64,000 nt of DNA from Punica granatum (GCF_007655135.1 NC_045130.1:15314001-15378000), one strand, 5' to 3'; positions 34,976-47,467 are shown, counted from the first letter of the stretch. Program-made: numbers and translations. The notes: generated by a model from the letters alone, not told the origin.

Positions 34976-35004
34976 ACCACGGCATCGCGCGGACATTTTC
35001 CTAG
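34976..35004 (+). mobile_element. Helitron 3' end
   Basis: CCACGGCATCGCGCGGACAT, a short spacer and CTAG followed by T look like a Helitron 3' hairpin and terminus. I could not locate a convincing matching 5' TC end upstream. Confidence 0.35.
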
Positions 35005-35629
35005 TAAATAAAACTAAAACTCTTGTTTGAATGGACACATGTCAAGCTAATAGATTTTTGCTTTATTTTTTTTATTTTTTGATATTAATTAGTTTATAAT
35101 TTCATCTAAGGTTTGTATATATACATATATATATTTTAATAATTCATTTACCTAAATATAAAATTTTCATTTTAGGTAACCACCAATTTTCTGTGAAATG
35201 CAAGGTTACTCCACCTTATATATTGACAATCATCGCTTGGAATGGTCGTGGTCGCGAGATGCTTTAAATAAATTTTGAAGACCACTTAAAATTAATAATG
35301 TTCTCAATGATGAGTTTTCAATTAAATTTGTTCTTAATAAAAATTATAATATTTTGTATTTATTGGTCTGTTGTATTATTATAATATGGTGCATATTTTC
35401 AAATGCTATAACGCACCCCATATATTTTTTGCTTTTTATTACTAAATAAAAGAATCCTCATAATTTTACACAAAAAATAAAGAATCTTAATAATATTTGA
35501 GTACATTCTAGCGTGATATCACGTGTTAAAATGGTATCGAGATCAAATGAAATATATTGCAATAAGGATTAGTTATAATAATAACATAATAAGTAATGAG
35601 GTACTTAATGTGGAGGAATTAGGTAGAAT

Positions 35630-35786
35630 CATATATGAAGCCCCACTGGTACTCCATCCAGATCTCCGGCTCTTTCTCCGGGGCTTAGTTCTTGGTAACG
35701 TTCGAAGTCACGAGGATCTCCTCGGGGTGTTTTGTTTTGTCCTGAAACATGTTTGGCATGATAGTTCAGATCCAACAAACTCTTAA
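35630..35786 (-). pseudogene. Relic of a SKP1-like second exon
   Basis: The minus strand starts LKSLLDL in one frame, as in the SKP1 KSLLDL helix, then shifts to a frame reading KTKHPEEILVTSNVTKN, a stop, and APEKEPEIWMEYQWGF. Aligned with the SKP1 end ([16 protein letters not shown], then [16 protein letters not shown]), spacing and most key residues are kept, including the final QW-F. The terminal stop is lost. No first exon is found to its right before the next SKP1-like gene. It is on the same strand as the other SKP1 copies and marks a lost member of the array. Confidence 0.65.
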
Positions 35787-36191
35787 GTCACAGTAAATTC
35801 TCCGCTGATTGTAAGAATGCAATTGCTCCGATTTGAACCACAGTTACTTTTATATCCAGACGCACAGTTCGTGTTCGTTAGAAAGGTTGATCAATGATAG
35901 ATAAATTGATCGGTTGATCCGCAAGGAGAGGAATGCGGCGTTTTAGCCCCCGTTTAACCGAGAAACAGAGTAGATGTCCTGATCAAACTCTCGTGTGGAT
36001 AATTGTTGCAAGCACCTCAACTTTGTGCAAGAATCAAATCGTTAAGGAAAGGTTTCTCTATGCGATCACACAATTTACTTCCATTTATTATCGCTATATC
36101 AAACCTATTATTATAATTTACATATTTCAAGACAAACCCATAAGATTCGAATTTTAATCGTTAGATGTGAAGTGGAGCTAAGTTAATATTT

Positions 36192-36870
36192 TGTTCAACA
36201 AGTAATAAGATAGGCAATGGAACCAACAAAAAAACCCAACATCTATTGCCGACAATGATCCAAGCAATGTTCTAGAGAACCCGAGATATCCATATTGATC
36301 AGAAAGGTCTAGCTAGTGATTGTGCACACAAGCCGTTAAATCAGTTACTTGAATAGAAAAAGAAAAAGAGATCGAATAAAGCATTAATTATCGAACTGTT
36401 AATTTGTTAGGTCAATTTTTTTTTCGATTGCAAGGAAGACCCATGGGCCAATTCGTTAGCTTAATTGAAATAGAACATCATGAATGTGGCGATGTTTCCA
36501 TAAAAGGGACCGACTCCGTTTTGTGCAAAATAGTAACGCTCCCATAGCCGAAAAAACAATAGTCTCAGGAATTTTCTCATGCAGAACCGTTGCGAGCAAT
36601 TTGGGGTCGGTTTACTTATCCGTTGATTAGACGTGACTGTTACTCGATCGACACCAAGAGACAAGACTTCACCTCATTAATAAAATCACCTCTTGTAATC
36701 GGAAAAATAAAATAAAATAAAATCACCTTCCGCATATATCTGCTACAGGAGAATTAATGTGTACACATATATATTCTCAATAAGGTTGAAAATAAGTAAA
36801 CAAGAGAATTTCATAGCCAACCAAATTTAAATGTTCCCATTATAAAGCCTCTCTGCCGCCCGGTTCATTA
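36192..36870. repeat. Segmental duplication copy 2 (3' flank of SKP1-like gene)
   Basis: Carries the same anchors as 33463-33870 in the same order, with about 480 extra bases between the first and second anchor. It lies just downstream of the SKP1-like gene ending at 36951. Confidence 0.5.
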
Positions 36871-36950
36871 TGAAAGGGAAACACAACATACATAAGGACT
36901 AATTATAATTAAACTTCTTGCTCTCAGTCGAAGGGCTGGTGATTGTCTCC

Positions 36951-37289
36951 TCAGTTCTCCTTCTGATCTTTCCCGGGGTTCGAGGTTGTTCCGATGTGAA
37001 AATTGCCAGAGCAAAACTCCTGGGGACTCTTGCCTTTGATCATGTTGGCCACAGCTTGACAGCACAGATCCATCAGACTCTTCATTCCTAGGAAATCTGC
37101 TGCCTGTAATTAAGAACAGAATTATTGCTTTGTTCATAAAAGGACATCTGTTTTAGTATACTCACAGCATCCTCAACTGGAGAAAGGAGGCTAAGGTGCA
37201 GTCCAGGACCGATACTCATTGTATAATTTGTACTTGTATAATAATTGGCATATGAAAAGAAGAAGAAGGAAAAGAAGAAGAAGAAGAAG

Positions 37290-37321
<32 letters not shown>

Positions 37322-38124
37322 TCTATGCGATGTGTTCCGTCCTCGACCAGCTCGACAGTTAAGGCTAATTAAGATGTAGTATAATGGAAAATGAAGCCTA
37401 CAACTGATTAAACGTTGTCAAGTGGATAAGCAAAGTCTTGTATGCAACGGTGGTACCATATGGTAATGCCACAAGCCGATAAAGATTTGTCATTTTGGTT
37501 TTTAATACGTAAATAGAAAATTGTTGACAAAAATAATTCGTTGTTGTCAAAAATAGTATCTTTTATATGTCTTGTGGCGTAATCCTACGTGGTACCATCG
37601 TTGTACACAAGACATTCTCCATGTAAGATGCCCCATGCATGCATAAAAAGGCCATAGCTCTCTTGTGATGTGAGCGTCCTAGATGTGTTCTAGGATCAAC
37701 CAATCGACTAAATTCTTTTCATCCTTTTTTTACGATAAATATTGATAGGTTTATTATTGTGAGAAGGTTAATTAATCTCTTAGAATTCTCGTGAAACGTA
37801 AGTCACCATGACAAGGTCGAAGAGAGAGTCGTAGCTGCCCATATCGACGAACTTGGCATCCCACTCCTGGATATCACTCTCGTCCAGCCCTGAGGCATGG
37901 TGCTTGTTGCAGTACTCAACCACTTTTGACAAGGTCTCTGAGGATACATAGTCCGGTAAGGGAATGGCGCTCCCAACCTGGCCCTCCCCGACCATTGTTG
38001 CAATTATATCAGATTGCGACACAATGGCAGGCACCTCGACCTCAAAAACCTCTCCACCCGAGCTCTTGAGAGTGAGCATTTTCCTCGTAGAGGAGGACGA
38101 GGAGGAGGAAGCCGAAGACGACAT
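36951..38124 (-). CDS. SKP1-like protein with frameshifted C-terminus
   Basis: Two exons, 38124-37807 and 37103-36951, phase 0, 156 residues. After a Ser-rich start (MSSSASSSSSSSTRK) the BTB-like part is well kept (MLTLKSSGGEVFEVEVPAIV, IPLPDYVSSETLSKVVEYCN), as is the first part of exon 2 (LMDLCCQAVANMIKGKSP). After NFHI the reading frame leaves the family: the translated end is GTTSNPGKDQKEN, while the +1 frame still shows NNLEPRERSEGELRR, the relic of the conserved acidic helix. So a small indel replaced the last F-box-binding helix. Either a recent pseudogene or a protein that binds cullin but not F-box proteins. An ATG 63 bases upstream is in frame but outside the family alignment. Confidence 0.7.
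37261..37319. repeat. (GAA)n microsatellite in SKP1-like intron
   Basis: About 59 bases of AAG/GAA repeat within the intron of the SKP1-like gene at 36951-38124. Confidence 0.9.
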
Positions 38125-38942
38125 GGTACAGAGAGTTTGGGCGATGCTTGGGAAAATGGGGGTTGTGGGGAAGGAGAAAAGGTTCATATAGATACATGAG
38201 AAGGGGAAAACCTACGCATTTTGGTTCCTATAACTTCTATTGTTTTCCATCCGATCCTCATACTTTTGATATATTGACCGAAGCATGCCATTAATTGCAT
38301 GCCCAAGACCAAAACAGAGCTCTTTGACCATTTAATTAATGGCCACGAGTACCATCATGGCAGGGTAGTCCTAGACTGCAATGGTCTCGTATTTCACTTT
38401 TCCGTTGTTATGTAGATTTACGAAGACCTAACTTATATCATTTAGGGATGGACTGACGGAAAACTATGGGAGTGGCAATCACCCCTTTAAAATTTTGACG
38501 TTATATAAAAAATTGTATGTTTTTATTCCTTTATTTATGAAGTTACCTATATTCGCCCTCTTAACTCGGCAAAATTACTTTCCCTTTTGTGCCCCTAAGG
38601 ACTCGCCTCCGAACCAAAATCCTCAGTCCGTCAAGAATATTCTATATGAATATTATACAGTATATGTACCCTACTTTGATTCCTTGTATGTACGTGTTCA
38701 TTGTTTGTTATGTAGGTTGGTTCTGGTTTTCAAACTAAGGATTAAGCACCACTGATCTCAAATTCCTAGCTTCTTACGATCCCTAGGATAAGCTTATGTT
38801 ATTTTGCACGGTTCTCCAAAGATAATCTGATCTGACTAATTCTATTATCTTCCTCTATAATTTTGCTCGTTTCCTAGAAATTTATTATCTGTTCTATATA
38901 TGTTACATGGGAAGGAAAGAAGAATGTATATACCTTGATTTA

Positions 38943-38975
38943 CTAGTATATTTTTCCCGTTGCAACGGAGGCTCC
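38943..38975 (-). mobile_element. Helitron 3' end, minus strand
   Basis: On the minus strand a perfect 12-base palindrome CCGTTGCAACGG (38957-38968) is followed by GAAAAATATA and CTAG then T, the classical Helitron end. The 5' end to the right was not found. Confidence 0.5.
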
Positions 38976-39529
38976 TACTCTAGTGAAAATAAAGGGACGT
39001 ATGCAATTTCACTGATAAAAATTGAATCTATTTTATTATTAGTATTTTTGGATGAGAGCGTGTGTCATTATAGTACACTCTTCTTCTCTTTGTTTTTTTT
39101 TTCCCCTATGATTCATGCTCAGAATAATTAAAGGGCCTCAAATGCGTTTAATGTAACATCTTCCAAATCATGTAACTGGGCTAATGCAATAATGGGAGGA
39201 AATGCCTTGCCGGCTAGACCCAAGAGGGAATGAAATATTCATCCCACCGAAAGTGGCAAACATGTAAATAACTCAATTTCAAAACTTGGAATTTTTTTTG
39301 AAAAAACAGAAAAGTATGACGACCCTATTAGATAATTGGAATAAAATTAGTGACGACTGATGAGCGTTGGTCTAGTAATTTATTTATAAGTGAATGTCCA
39401 GCGAACGACTGAACAAATAAAATAATTTACTTGACAGTTCTTTTCATTACCATTACGATAATAAATACCAAATCGAGTTACCACTTAATTTAATTACAGT
39501 TGTCTGAGAGCATATTCCCACGATTGGCA

Positions 39530-40330
39530 CCAGGAATATTGTTAACTTAGAGAGAACAATAACACTCCTGAACTCGCACTTATGGTTCGAGAATAGAATT
39601 TGAGGAATTAACAGTAACAATGGGCTGATCATTTATAAAGGCAGATTGTGACTTGAGAGAGGAAACATGTATGGAGTGACTCGAAGAAATATGTGAGATT
39701 AATTCTCAATAAAAAGTGCTTCAAGTCAGGAGTCCAACGCTTCGAACGGGGTGCGAATCGGAGTTCGTATGAAAGAATTATAATCTGACAAAGTATATTG
39801 CATAGCTTATAGACGACTTGGTGTCGCAGCATTGTAGCTATAGTGCTGCAGCACCGAAGTTGCTATTGTTTCCCAGATCAGTCGATGCTGCAGCACTAGG
39901 GTTTAGTGTTGTAACACCGAAACTCGATGCTGCAGCACAGCGACGGTTACTATTTTAAAAGTTGTGAATGTTGGCTACAAGGACATGATCCTTCGAAAGA
40001 CACGACTACTCCTACTATAAATAAACTTCAGGGGGATAAACAGACATAACAACACAACATCAAACACATTTTTTCCCCTCATCATCTCTATCCTTTTTCC
40101 CCCCAGTATTCTTCGAGAAGTTTGGAGGAGAGATCTCCGTTATTATCACACGAAGATCTCGGTGGTCATGTTATATTCTAGATGTGATATTGCTATCAAA
40201 GTTCCCGTGACAAACTCTTCGTAGTGGGGGTAATAATCACCTTAATGAAGGTGATCTTCATGCTTTGACCACACATTCCGACTCTACTCTCCGACCTCTT
40301 CCTCAACACTGACTTGTCTAACTTGTCGAT
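39530..40330. repeat. Probable LTR relic with CTGCAGCAC repeats
   Basis: The block holds three GCTGCAGCAC cores (39843-39854, 39884-39896, 39926-39938), a TATA-like CTATAAATAAAC near 40014-40025 and GAAGTTTGGAGGAGAGAT-type sequence. It resembles the promoter and leader of a plant LTR element more than a gene. No coding region, primer site or second LTR was found, so the class stays open. Confidence 0.3.
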
Positions 40331-40444
40331 CCCACACAATTAAGCTCGTGATATTGTTTTACTTCAATTGAAGGACCGGATCTGAGCGCGAATGTCCCCT
40401 AGCCTTTCAGGATTGACAGGGCAGGAACCACGGGAATTGAAGAA

Positions 40445-41082
40445 CTACCGAATCTCCTCCTGAGTCATCCCTCTTATCATCTTCGAGACGGCATCACATG
40501 TCAGGTTTAGCAGCCCTCCAATTTTCAGAGCATACTTGGCCTGAAATGTAATGTCTCAATTTTAGAAACTCGAAAATTTTAAGAAAAAGGAAGTTTTGAT
40601 CAAATCAATTCAGCCGGCAATTGCACCCTGAAATGGCCAAATTTCAGGGTGCATAATGAGACTGTCTAAACTTTACGGCACGGAAACATTAAAGATCCAA
40701 CTTCAGGGACCACAATCAAATTTCAACCCCAAAGAGAAAAGGGAGGGAGTTGTGATCTGACAGCTGACCCGGATGAGTTCGAAGATGGTGAGCTTGTCAA
40801 CCTTGACGAGGTTTGCGTCCCACGAGCGGACACTGCTTGCACCGGACCCGTAGATGATCCTTCGGCTTTGGCTTGCTTGTTGCAGTACTCGATTACCTTA
40901 CGGACGGTGTTGGCCGTTATGTCGGGCAGGCAGATGGTGGCCCCTCCAGTGCGGCCTTCCTTGACCATGCGCTTGATGGTCATGGACAGGAACGCGGCCG
41001 CCTCATCGATCTCAAAGGTTTCACCTTCCTTGCTCTTGAGGGTGACCATCTTCTTCGAGGAAAATGAAGAAGAAGTGGACAT
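40445..41082 (-). pseudogene. SKP1-like pseudogene
   Basis: Exon 1 (41082-40769) starts MSTSSSFSSKKMVTLKSKEG and is SKP1-like through LPDITANTVRKVIEYCNK. Near 40830-40850 the frame shifts: the family sequence SVRSWDANLVKVDKLTIFEL continues in another frame up to a GTCAGC donor. Exon 2 (40540-40445) reads AKYALKIGGLLNLTCDAVSK and MIRGMTQEEIR, then TAG at 40445-40447, where the family has Lys and about 25 more residues. One frameshift and one stop make it a pseudogene. Its Ser-rich start matches the copy at 36951-38124, its nearest paralogue. Confidence 0.8.
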
Positions 41083-42087
41083 GGAAGGAGTCTGCTTGGG
41101 GTAAGAAGAGGGATGAGACCGTTGTGTGTGTGTGTGTGAAGCCAGAGTACGATGATTTTGTTGGAGAGTGCTGTGATATTTTCCATTCTCGGACTTGGGA
41201 AGAAAAGCCTCTTGGACAGTTCACTGAGAATAGTGAATGTTGACATATCATGCCTTTTATGCGGGGGCTGGTTCCCGGTCTCCAATAAATTTTTATCCAA
41301 AAAAAAGAGAAATCTGGACGACTTAAATGCATTGATACTCATTCTTGACATTAATTCCCATCCATAAGGTTCTACACATTGACGAAGAATTATTAGGTCA
41401 CCTTCCAACAAAAGCAATTTGTTGCCCCGAGCCACTCAAGGGTTAGGATTTAAAAGCATCGGAGCTCGAATAGCACTATCCGGTGCCATAACACATGTAA
41501 TAATTTTCGACGGTAACTCTTGAAATTCCTAGGCCAAACAGTACGTAGAGGTTCAACTTATTTGATCAAGGCATCTGGGAGGTTAGCCAGTATTTCGAAG
41601 TGAGACCAATGTCCCTATTCGTGTTTCGGCTCATGTTAAGTCGATCAGTAATGTTAAGTTCGGCACTCTCAATCATTCAGGGAGACATCCCTGGATTTGG
41701 CAAGTAAAATCTTGGAGTATGTAGGAGATAATTTGTCGGAAATTTCAGAAAGCTCATTCTTACATTGTCAGGGCCTGAAACATTTTTCATGTACAGCTAC
41801 AATATGCTCTCACCATGATCTAGTTCAACTACTTGACAGGAAATCGGCAGCAGTCGTAATCTCATAATCTGTTCAGACATTCCAGGCAGTGCGACTAGAT
41901 TCAGTGGCACTTGGACAGGAAAGTCCCGAAAGGTTAAAACAGATCCTAGGTTATCCAGACTTCCACATATTCGGTTGTATTTCATTAGAAAACAAAAGGA
42001 ATTGGTATTGAAGAAACACATTGTAATAGTCATCATGACCTGACCAGTTACCAGACAAGGGAATCGCCATCATGACCGAAACGCAAA

Positions 42088-44405
42088 CTATGATGAGGCC
42101 TGCTTCTTGTTTATGTCGTACAGGACGCAAACATCTGCTGCTGTTTTCATCTGAAGAAACGAGCGGCTCAAATAAGAGCTGCCATTTGTGCAGAGAATCA
42201 CAACAAGAATCAATATGGCAGGAGATAAGAATAGTCTATCTACCTGAATGACATTGACAATCTGTTTAATTGCCCATCCGAATAAGCTCAAAGCCGTTAT
42301 AAATGTGAGAGGAGAACTCTGTTTTGCCAAGCTCAAGAGTACCTGGAACACAAAAGCAAATTCATATTAAACATTACAGATCTAGAAATGGCTTCCTACG
42401 AGTTCAGAATCATCCAATGGTAAACAAGATAATCACTCACGTCCGCCAAGTTTTCAGTTTCATTGTCAGCAACAAGAAATAGAATGATATATAGGACCTG
42501 CAGAGTCGGCAATTCATTCAGTAAATAGACATTTAAAGAGATTTTCATGGAAAATGTAAATGACAGTGGTAAATAATTACCTCACATGCCACACAACAAT
42601 ATCCCATAAATTTTCGGTTCCCATAATACGCTCTGAACAGCCAGTTCGTGCTGTCTTTTACATCTTTATGACTGCCCTTGCCTAGCAAGAAGGTACTGCC
42701 ATTTAAGAAAATGAGTATCAAGTAAAAGTAGGCATACTTGGAAGGAGCAAAGTCGGTTTGCAAAACAACCCACAAAAACTATTCATCAACTCCACCACCA
42801 ATAATAGAAATGAAAATTTCTTTGAAGTTCTATTTACTATTTCTTTTCTGGCGAACAAGTAATTCTTCCCTAGACTCAATCCCTAGATAAGTCAATATCA
42901 GCCACCAGGTCCAGCTTGCACGCAGACTCAAATGTACTGCAGCTGATATGAGCCAAAGTTCACTGATGAACCAGAATTGATCCACACGGCGCTTTCATTA
43001 ATCAATGGTGGAGCAGAATGAGTTACATACATATCTATGTCCCAACCAGTTTGATGTGGTGTCTATTTTCAGATGATTATGATAGCATCTGATTCATGGC
43101 GTCTAAGCCTGCTCTAGGTCAGATAATTTGAGATTTATAGGCAGAGAAGGGCGACCTAGAAGTACCTGTACATTTGCAGCCAGTGGCTACTGATATCCAA
43201 GGCAAGTAATGACAAGAAAATTAACCCAGGACTGCATCAACAGGAGATAAGACATTCATGTAGGTTAGTCTGGAACAAGTAGTGGAAGTTCAGCAGCAAG
43301 AAAGAACCGATTTTTGCCGAAGAAGAGTCATTACCTGTATACCTGGGAAAGAATTACAAGCAGACAAGCAGTGCTTATCCTGTAATATGCAAATATAATA
43401 ACCGAATCAAATGGAGCCCAAAATTGAGTTGGCGATCCAAGCTCAAATATCAGACACTAGAAAAGAGCTTTTCAATGCATGGGACGATTACTATTCACCT
43501 GTCAGTTACCATGTCCAACACAGCTCCAAAAGTCGAAACTGTAACAGGATTAGGAAAATTCAAAGATAATGTTAGATGACAATAGTATTCATTGAAGATT
43601 CTTGCTCTGTTAGTTACCCACAGCAAAAGACAAATCCAATTAAGCAGAACTTGACACGTCAAATAAGGAAATCTAGTGTGAATGGGCTAAATATTATGAA
43701 CAATTAGCCATTGCAACCATTAACAGTTATAACTTACAATGATAAAACTCAGTGACAGACACGTCCATTTCAGTAGAAACACTGGGGATACTTCACACAA
43801 AGAAGACTAGGAAGCAAATTGAGGACTTAACGCTAAGAAGCAGACATCTTTGAACCACAATTAGGCCTATGTTAATATAAGTACAACCAACAGAAGACCT
43901 GATTGATAAGTACATAAAATCCAAGTCATTGTTCGAGCAAGAACCATTTTTTAAGCTTTGCAGGGATACATCAGTCAAAGAACGTACAGCACAGGATTTG
44001 ATCATTCTGTACCTTGATTAAACTTACGGGCACACCATCCATCAATTGCATCGCACACGAAGCTGAAACATTCAGGCATTGTAAATTTAGTTTGTCGAGC
44101 TCAATATATATATATATATATATATAGCGAACTTCCTCAGAGGCCATGGAAACAAGTTAGTCACCTCAGAAAGTAGAGAATGGAGAAAAGCTTTTTATTG
44201 GAGTAGCATATGGCGAAGGCAAAGCAATTCATGAGTACTCTCACATAACCTGAAAAGATCATAATTGTTGATCTTATCAGAGCAGGCTAATGTGTATCCC
44301 AGAGACATCAATAAATACAAAGAGGGTCGATCGCTCACCAACTATATTCGGGACATAGAGGTACACCAACAATTTCCGCGGTCTCGGTGTCGAATTCTTC
44401 ACCAT
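42088..44405 (-). CDS. PIS: Phosphatidylinositol synthase (CDP-diacylglycerol--inositol phosphatidyltransferase)
   Basis: Ten exons: 44405-44339, 44249-44165, 44062-44013, 43538-43499, 43379-43335, 43231-43166, 42695-42581, 42497-42441, 42342-42244, 42150-42088. All junctions are GT-AG, phases close and the protein has 228 residues (about 227 in Arabidopsis PIS1). The CDP-alcohol phosphotransferase signature DGx2ARx8Gx3Dx3D is perfect, spread over exons 3 and 4 (DGWCARKFNQ, then VSTFGAVLDMVTD). Further family blocks are GLIFLSLLALDISSHWLQMY and KDVKDSTNWLFRAYYGNRKF; the end is MKTAADVCVLYDINKKQASS. It joins myo-inositol to CDP-diacylglycerol in the endoplasmic reticulum or Golgi membrane, with several membrane helices. 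Intact. A 5' leader probably extends to about 44900. Confidence 0.95.
44103..44126. repeat. (TA)n in PIS intron
   Basis: A pure TA run in intron 2 of the PIS gene, between exons 3 and 2. Confidence 0.85.
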
Positions 44406-44999
44406 TTTGAAGCCTCAAGTAGCTGCAAGAACATGAGACAGGGATCATAAACAATTTCCGGCCCGACATACATTGTGAAGAGAATTATAATGGACACGGC
44501 AAAACATCATCCTCCATCGTCAGCTGACTAATCTAATGGCTACCAAGATGACTCCTTTCCCCATCTCTCGGGACGGGACCGGAAAAATGAAGGGTAATCC
44601 TTCACAGTATGGAAGATTGAGGAACGGAATCAAGCGCCGATTCAAGCAGAAGCAAGAGCAGAGATTTCATGGGAACTAACGTGGAGGGGGAATGGAGGAG
44701 GCGATGGTGGGACTCAACTGCCAGCAGATTTTGCGGGATCTTCAACAAGGCCTGAGCTTCTGTAGAGGAGAGGAAGGGCTGCCAGAGCAGAGCAGAGGGG
44801 AGAGATTGCTCCCCGGAGGGTTTATGCGGAGAGAGAAAAGGTGAGGAATAATTTTGTTGAGTGAGTTGGGAGTTCTTCTGCATTCCATCTTCGCACTGCA
44901 TTGCAGATTACTTAAATCGCAGGTTGCAGAAAAGCAGAATTTTTTAAATCTCCTCCCGATTAATTCCGAGGGTGGAGCGTGACTGTCTCGTATTCGGGT

Positions 45000-45201
45000 A
45001 TTGTGAATGAAAATAAATCACGAATAAAAATTGTCGGGCCTGAGTCGAAACTAGATCAATAAGTAGACATTAAACTTTTGGATATAGATACCTGGCAGTG
45101 TACATATTGATCTTTTTATGATAGTTAATGGACATATTGATCTTTGGTAGTGTACATAGTGATCTACGTAAAAATAAAATGATGCAGGTCCCCCAAATTC
45201 A

Positions 45202-45243
<42 letters not shown>

Positions 45244-47467
45244 AGTGAAAGGAAAGAAGTAAAAAAAAAATTCAATAAGTCGGAAAAGAAAACAGAAAAT
45301 ATTGTCTAAATATGAGAAGTAAATATTTATGAATTCCTCGAAAATTATCTATTGAAAGTTTTACGCGCTTCTCTAAATATCAGAAGCATATGAAAATTCG
45401 ACAACCCAGCTTTCTCGATTTAGATGGCTTCCCAAAATTGGAAAATTTTATATTTTTCCGAAGCAACCGAAGCCCAGAACGCCTACATTGGACTCCAGCC
45501 CATGGTCCAGATTCTGCCCGCAGCCCACTAACCCTATAATTCGTAGCCCATGTAGAAGATGATGGGCGTTATAGTCCAACCACCACCCAAAAAAAAAAAA
45601 AAAGATGATGGGCGTTATAGAGTGTTCTTCACTAAATTAAGCTAATTTACAAGAAAACATCTTATGTTTTTGCTACGTATAATATGAGAAATTATTGGGT
45701 GATCTTACCTCGCCACGTGGCATGAGGAAGCAATAATCAAATTGCATGAAACTAGAAACTTGGAGTTAATCACACGGATAATTGTCATAATTATTTTTCA
45801 TTAAAGAATTCTTATTGGTTCTTCCTCATCACGTCATTTGAGGTAAGATCATTTAAAATTTTCTCCTATAATGTGTGGTACAACGAATGACTTCGTAATC
45901 ATCATCATTACTTACGTGATTACATGCATGTCGGTCAGTCATCGGTGATTGTATCACATGCATGGCACAAAGGAGGCATGAATACCTCCCTGTAAATTGC
46001 GCAAAAATTGTAAAAAAATGTAAGCATTGAAAAAAAAAATCCCCATATATAAAAAGATTTAACGTTTGCGTGAGTTCATTGTTTGGTAAGCATTTGAAAA
46101 ATGAGATAAAGATGTTTCTCTCTCGGCGCATGCTTCACATTCTTCGAATTGCTTTCTAGCATGATCCATGCCATTAGTGACATTCATGAATTTGTCAAAC
46201 TCATTACGTCCAAAACAAAGACTTGGAATAGTAGCGACCTATGTGTACCTCTTCAGTTGTTTAGGCAGAAGCTAATTAATTGTTTGATAGCTTGCAAAGA
46301 TTTCGGTTTGGACACCACGAGATCGATATTTGATTGGTACCAACATACAAATATGTCCTCGCGAAATAGAAACGTTGATAAATCGTCAAAAAAGGTTAGG
46401 ATTAGGAACATAATCATGTTCTCAATTAACCAGTTATCGTACCTAAATTGTGATTAGGACCTTAAGCTACAAGTTTGGCGCACAGTTGCATTGACCAAAA
46501 AGGTTAGGAACATAATCATCCCACATTGACCAACTTTTCAATCATTCAAATACGTACCCAAATACATTATCTTCATCATATGTCATTATTCGAATCGAGT
46601 CCCCATCAAACATATCTTCATAGCAATCGCTCTTTGGGATAACTTATCCACTTCTCCTTCGTCTATAAACAAAAACATTTGTTGGCTTGCATAGTTAAAC
46701 TTCTTAACCTTAAAATATCGTTCATATATCGTGTCTTCCCAAAGACAAACTCTTGGAAAATGTAATCTATTTATACCGGCCACTAATCCACATTGCTATA
46801 AATATATTTCAAGCGGATTTTCTCTAACAATAAAAGGAGATAGACTATGTTGTGGTCATAATTCAAACCACAAATTTATTCTGAAGCACCCAAGAGATTA
46901 TATAAAACAATACGCTTATCTATAGGCACACTGAACAACTCAACTTAGAAAACAAATGATATCAAAATATCCTAGTAGAAACAATCAAATCACGTAAAAT
47001 ATTTTCAAATACAACTACTTATTTTATCTAATAAGATTTTATTTTTCCAACCAGTTATTTCCTAAATAGCTAAATCTATATCTCTAAAATCTTAGGCTAA
47101 ATCAAGTGCAAAATATGCATTATTGAAGTATATAATCTCGTAGGTGGTAAAAGAAATATATATATATATATATATATATATAATCTTGTAGCACGATCAT
47201 TTGACTAGTTGAAGTGGATCCACCCTTTCCATTATTGGTAAAAAAAAGGATCAAAATTTTAGGTCTAAGTGGGGATACAAGAACACGTTAATTTTTGTTA
47301 GCCAAACGAAAAGCTATATGTATATGACGAAAAGTTAGAAGAGATACAATTTCTATTTATTATGTAACATGTCGTAAAGTTATAAATTATGTGGTTTAAA
47401 TTAAATTATTGAGAGACGCACGGAACGCTAAATTCAGTATTAGATTTTTGCCTTGGTCCAGCATGTC
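45000..47467. other. Intergenic DNA, no gene recognised
   Basis: Contains (TA)n runs at 45205-45240 and 47157-47182 and a degenerate tandem duplication containing GGTTAGGAACATAATCAT-like sequence (about 46393-46450 and 46497-46565). The open frame at 46149-46457 (102 residues) has no recognisable family or domain. Confidence 0.5.

Noticed and set aside
46149..46457. 102-residue open frame
   Set aside because: No recognisable domain or homologue; could be chance in AT-rich DNA.
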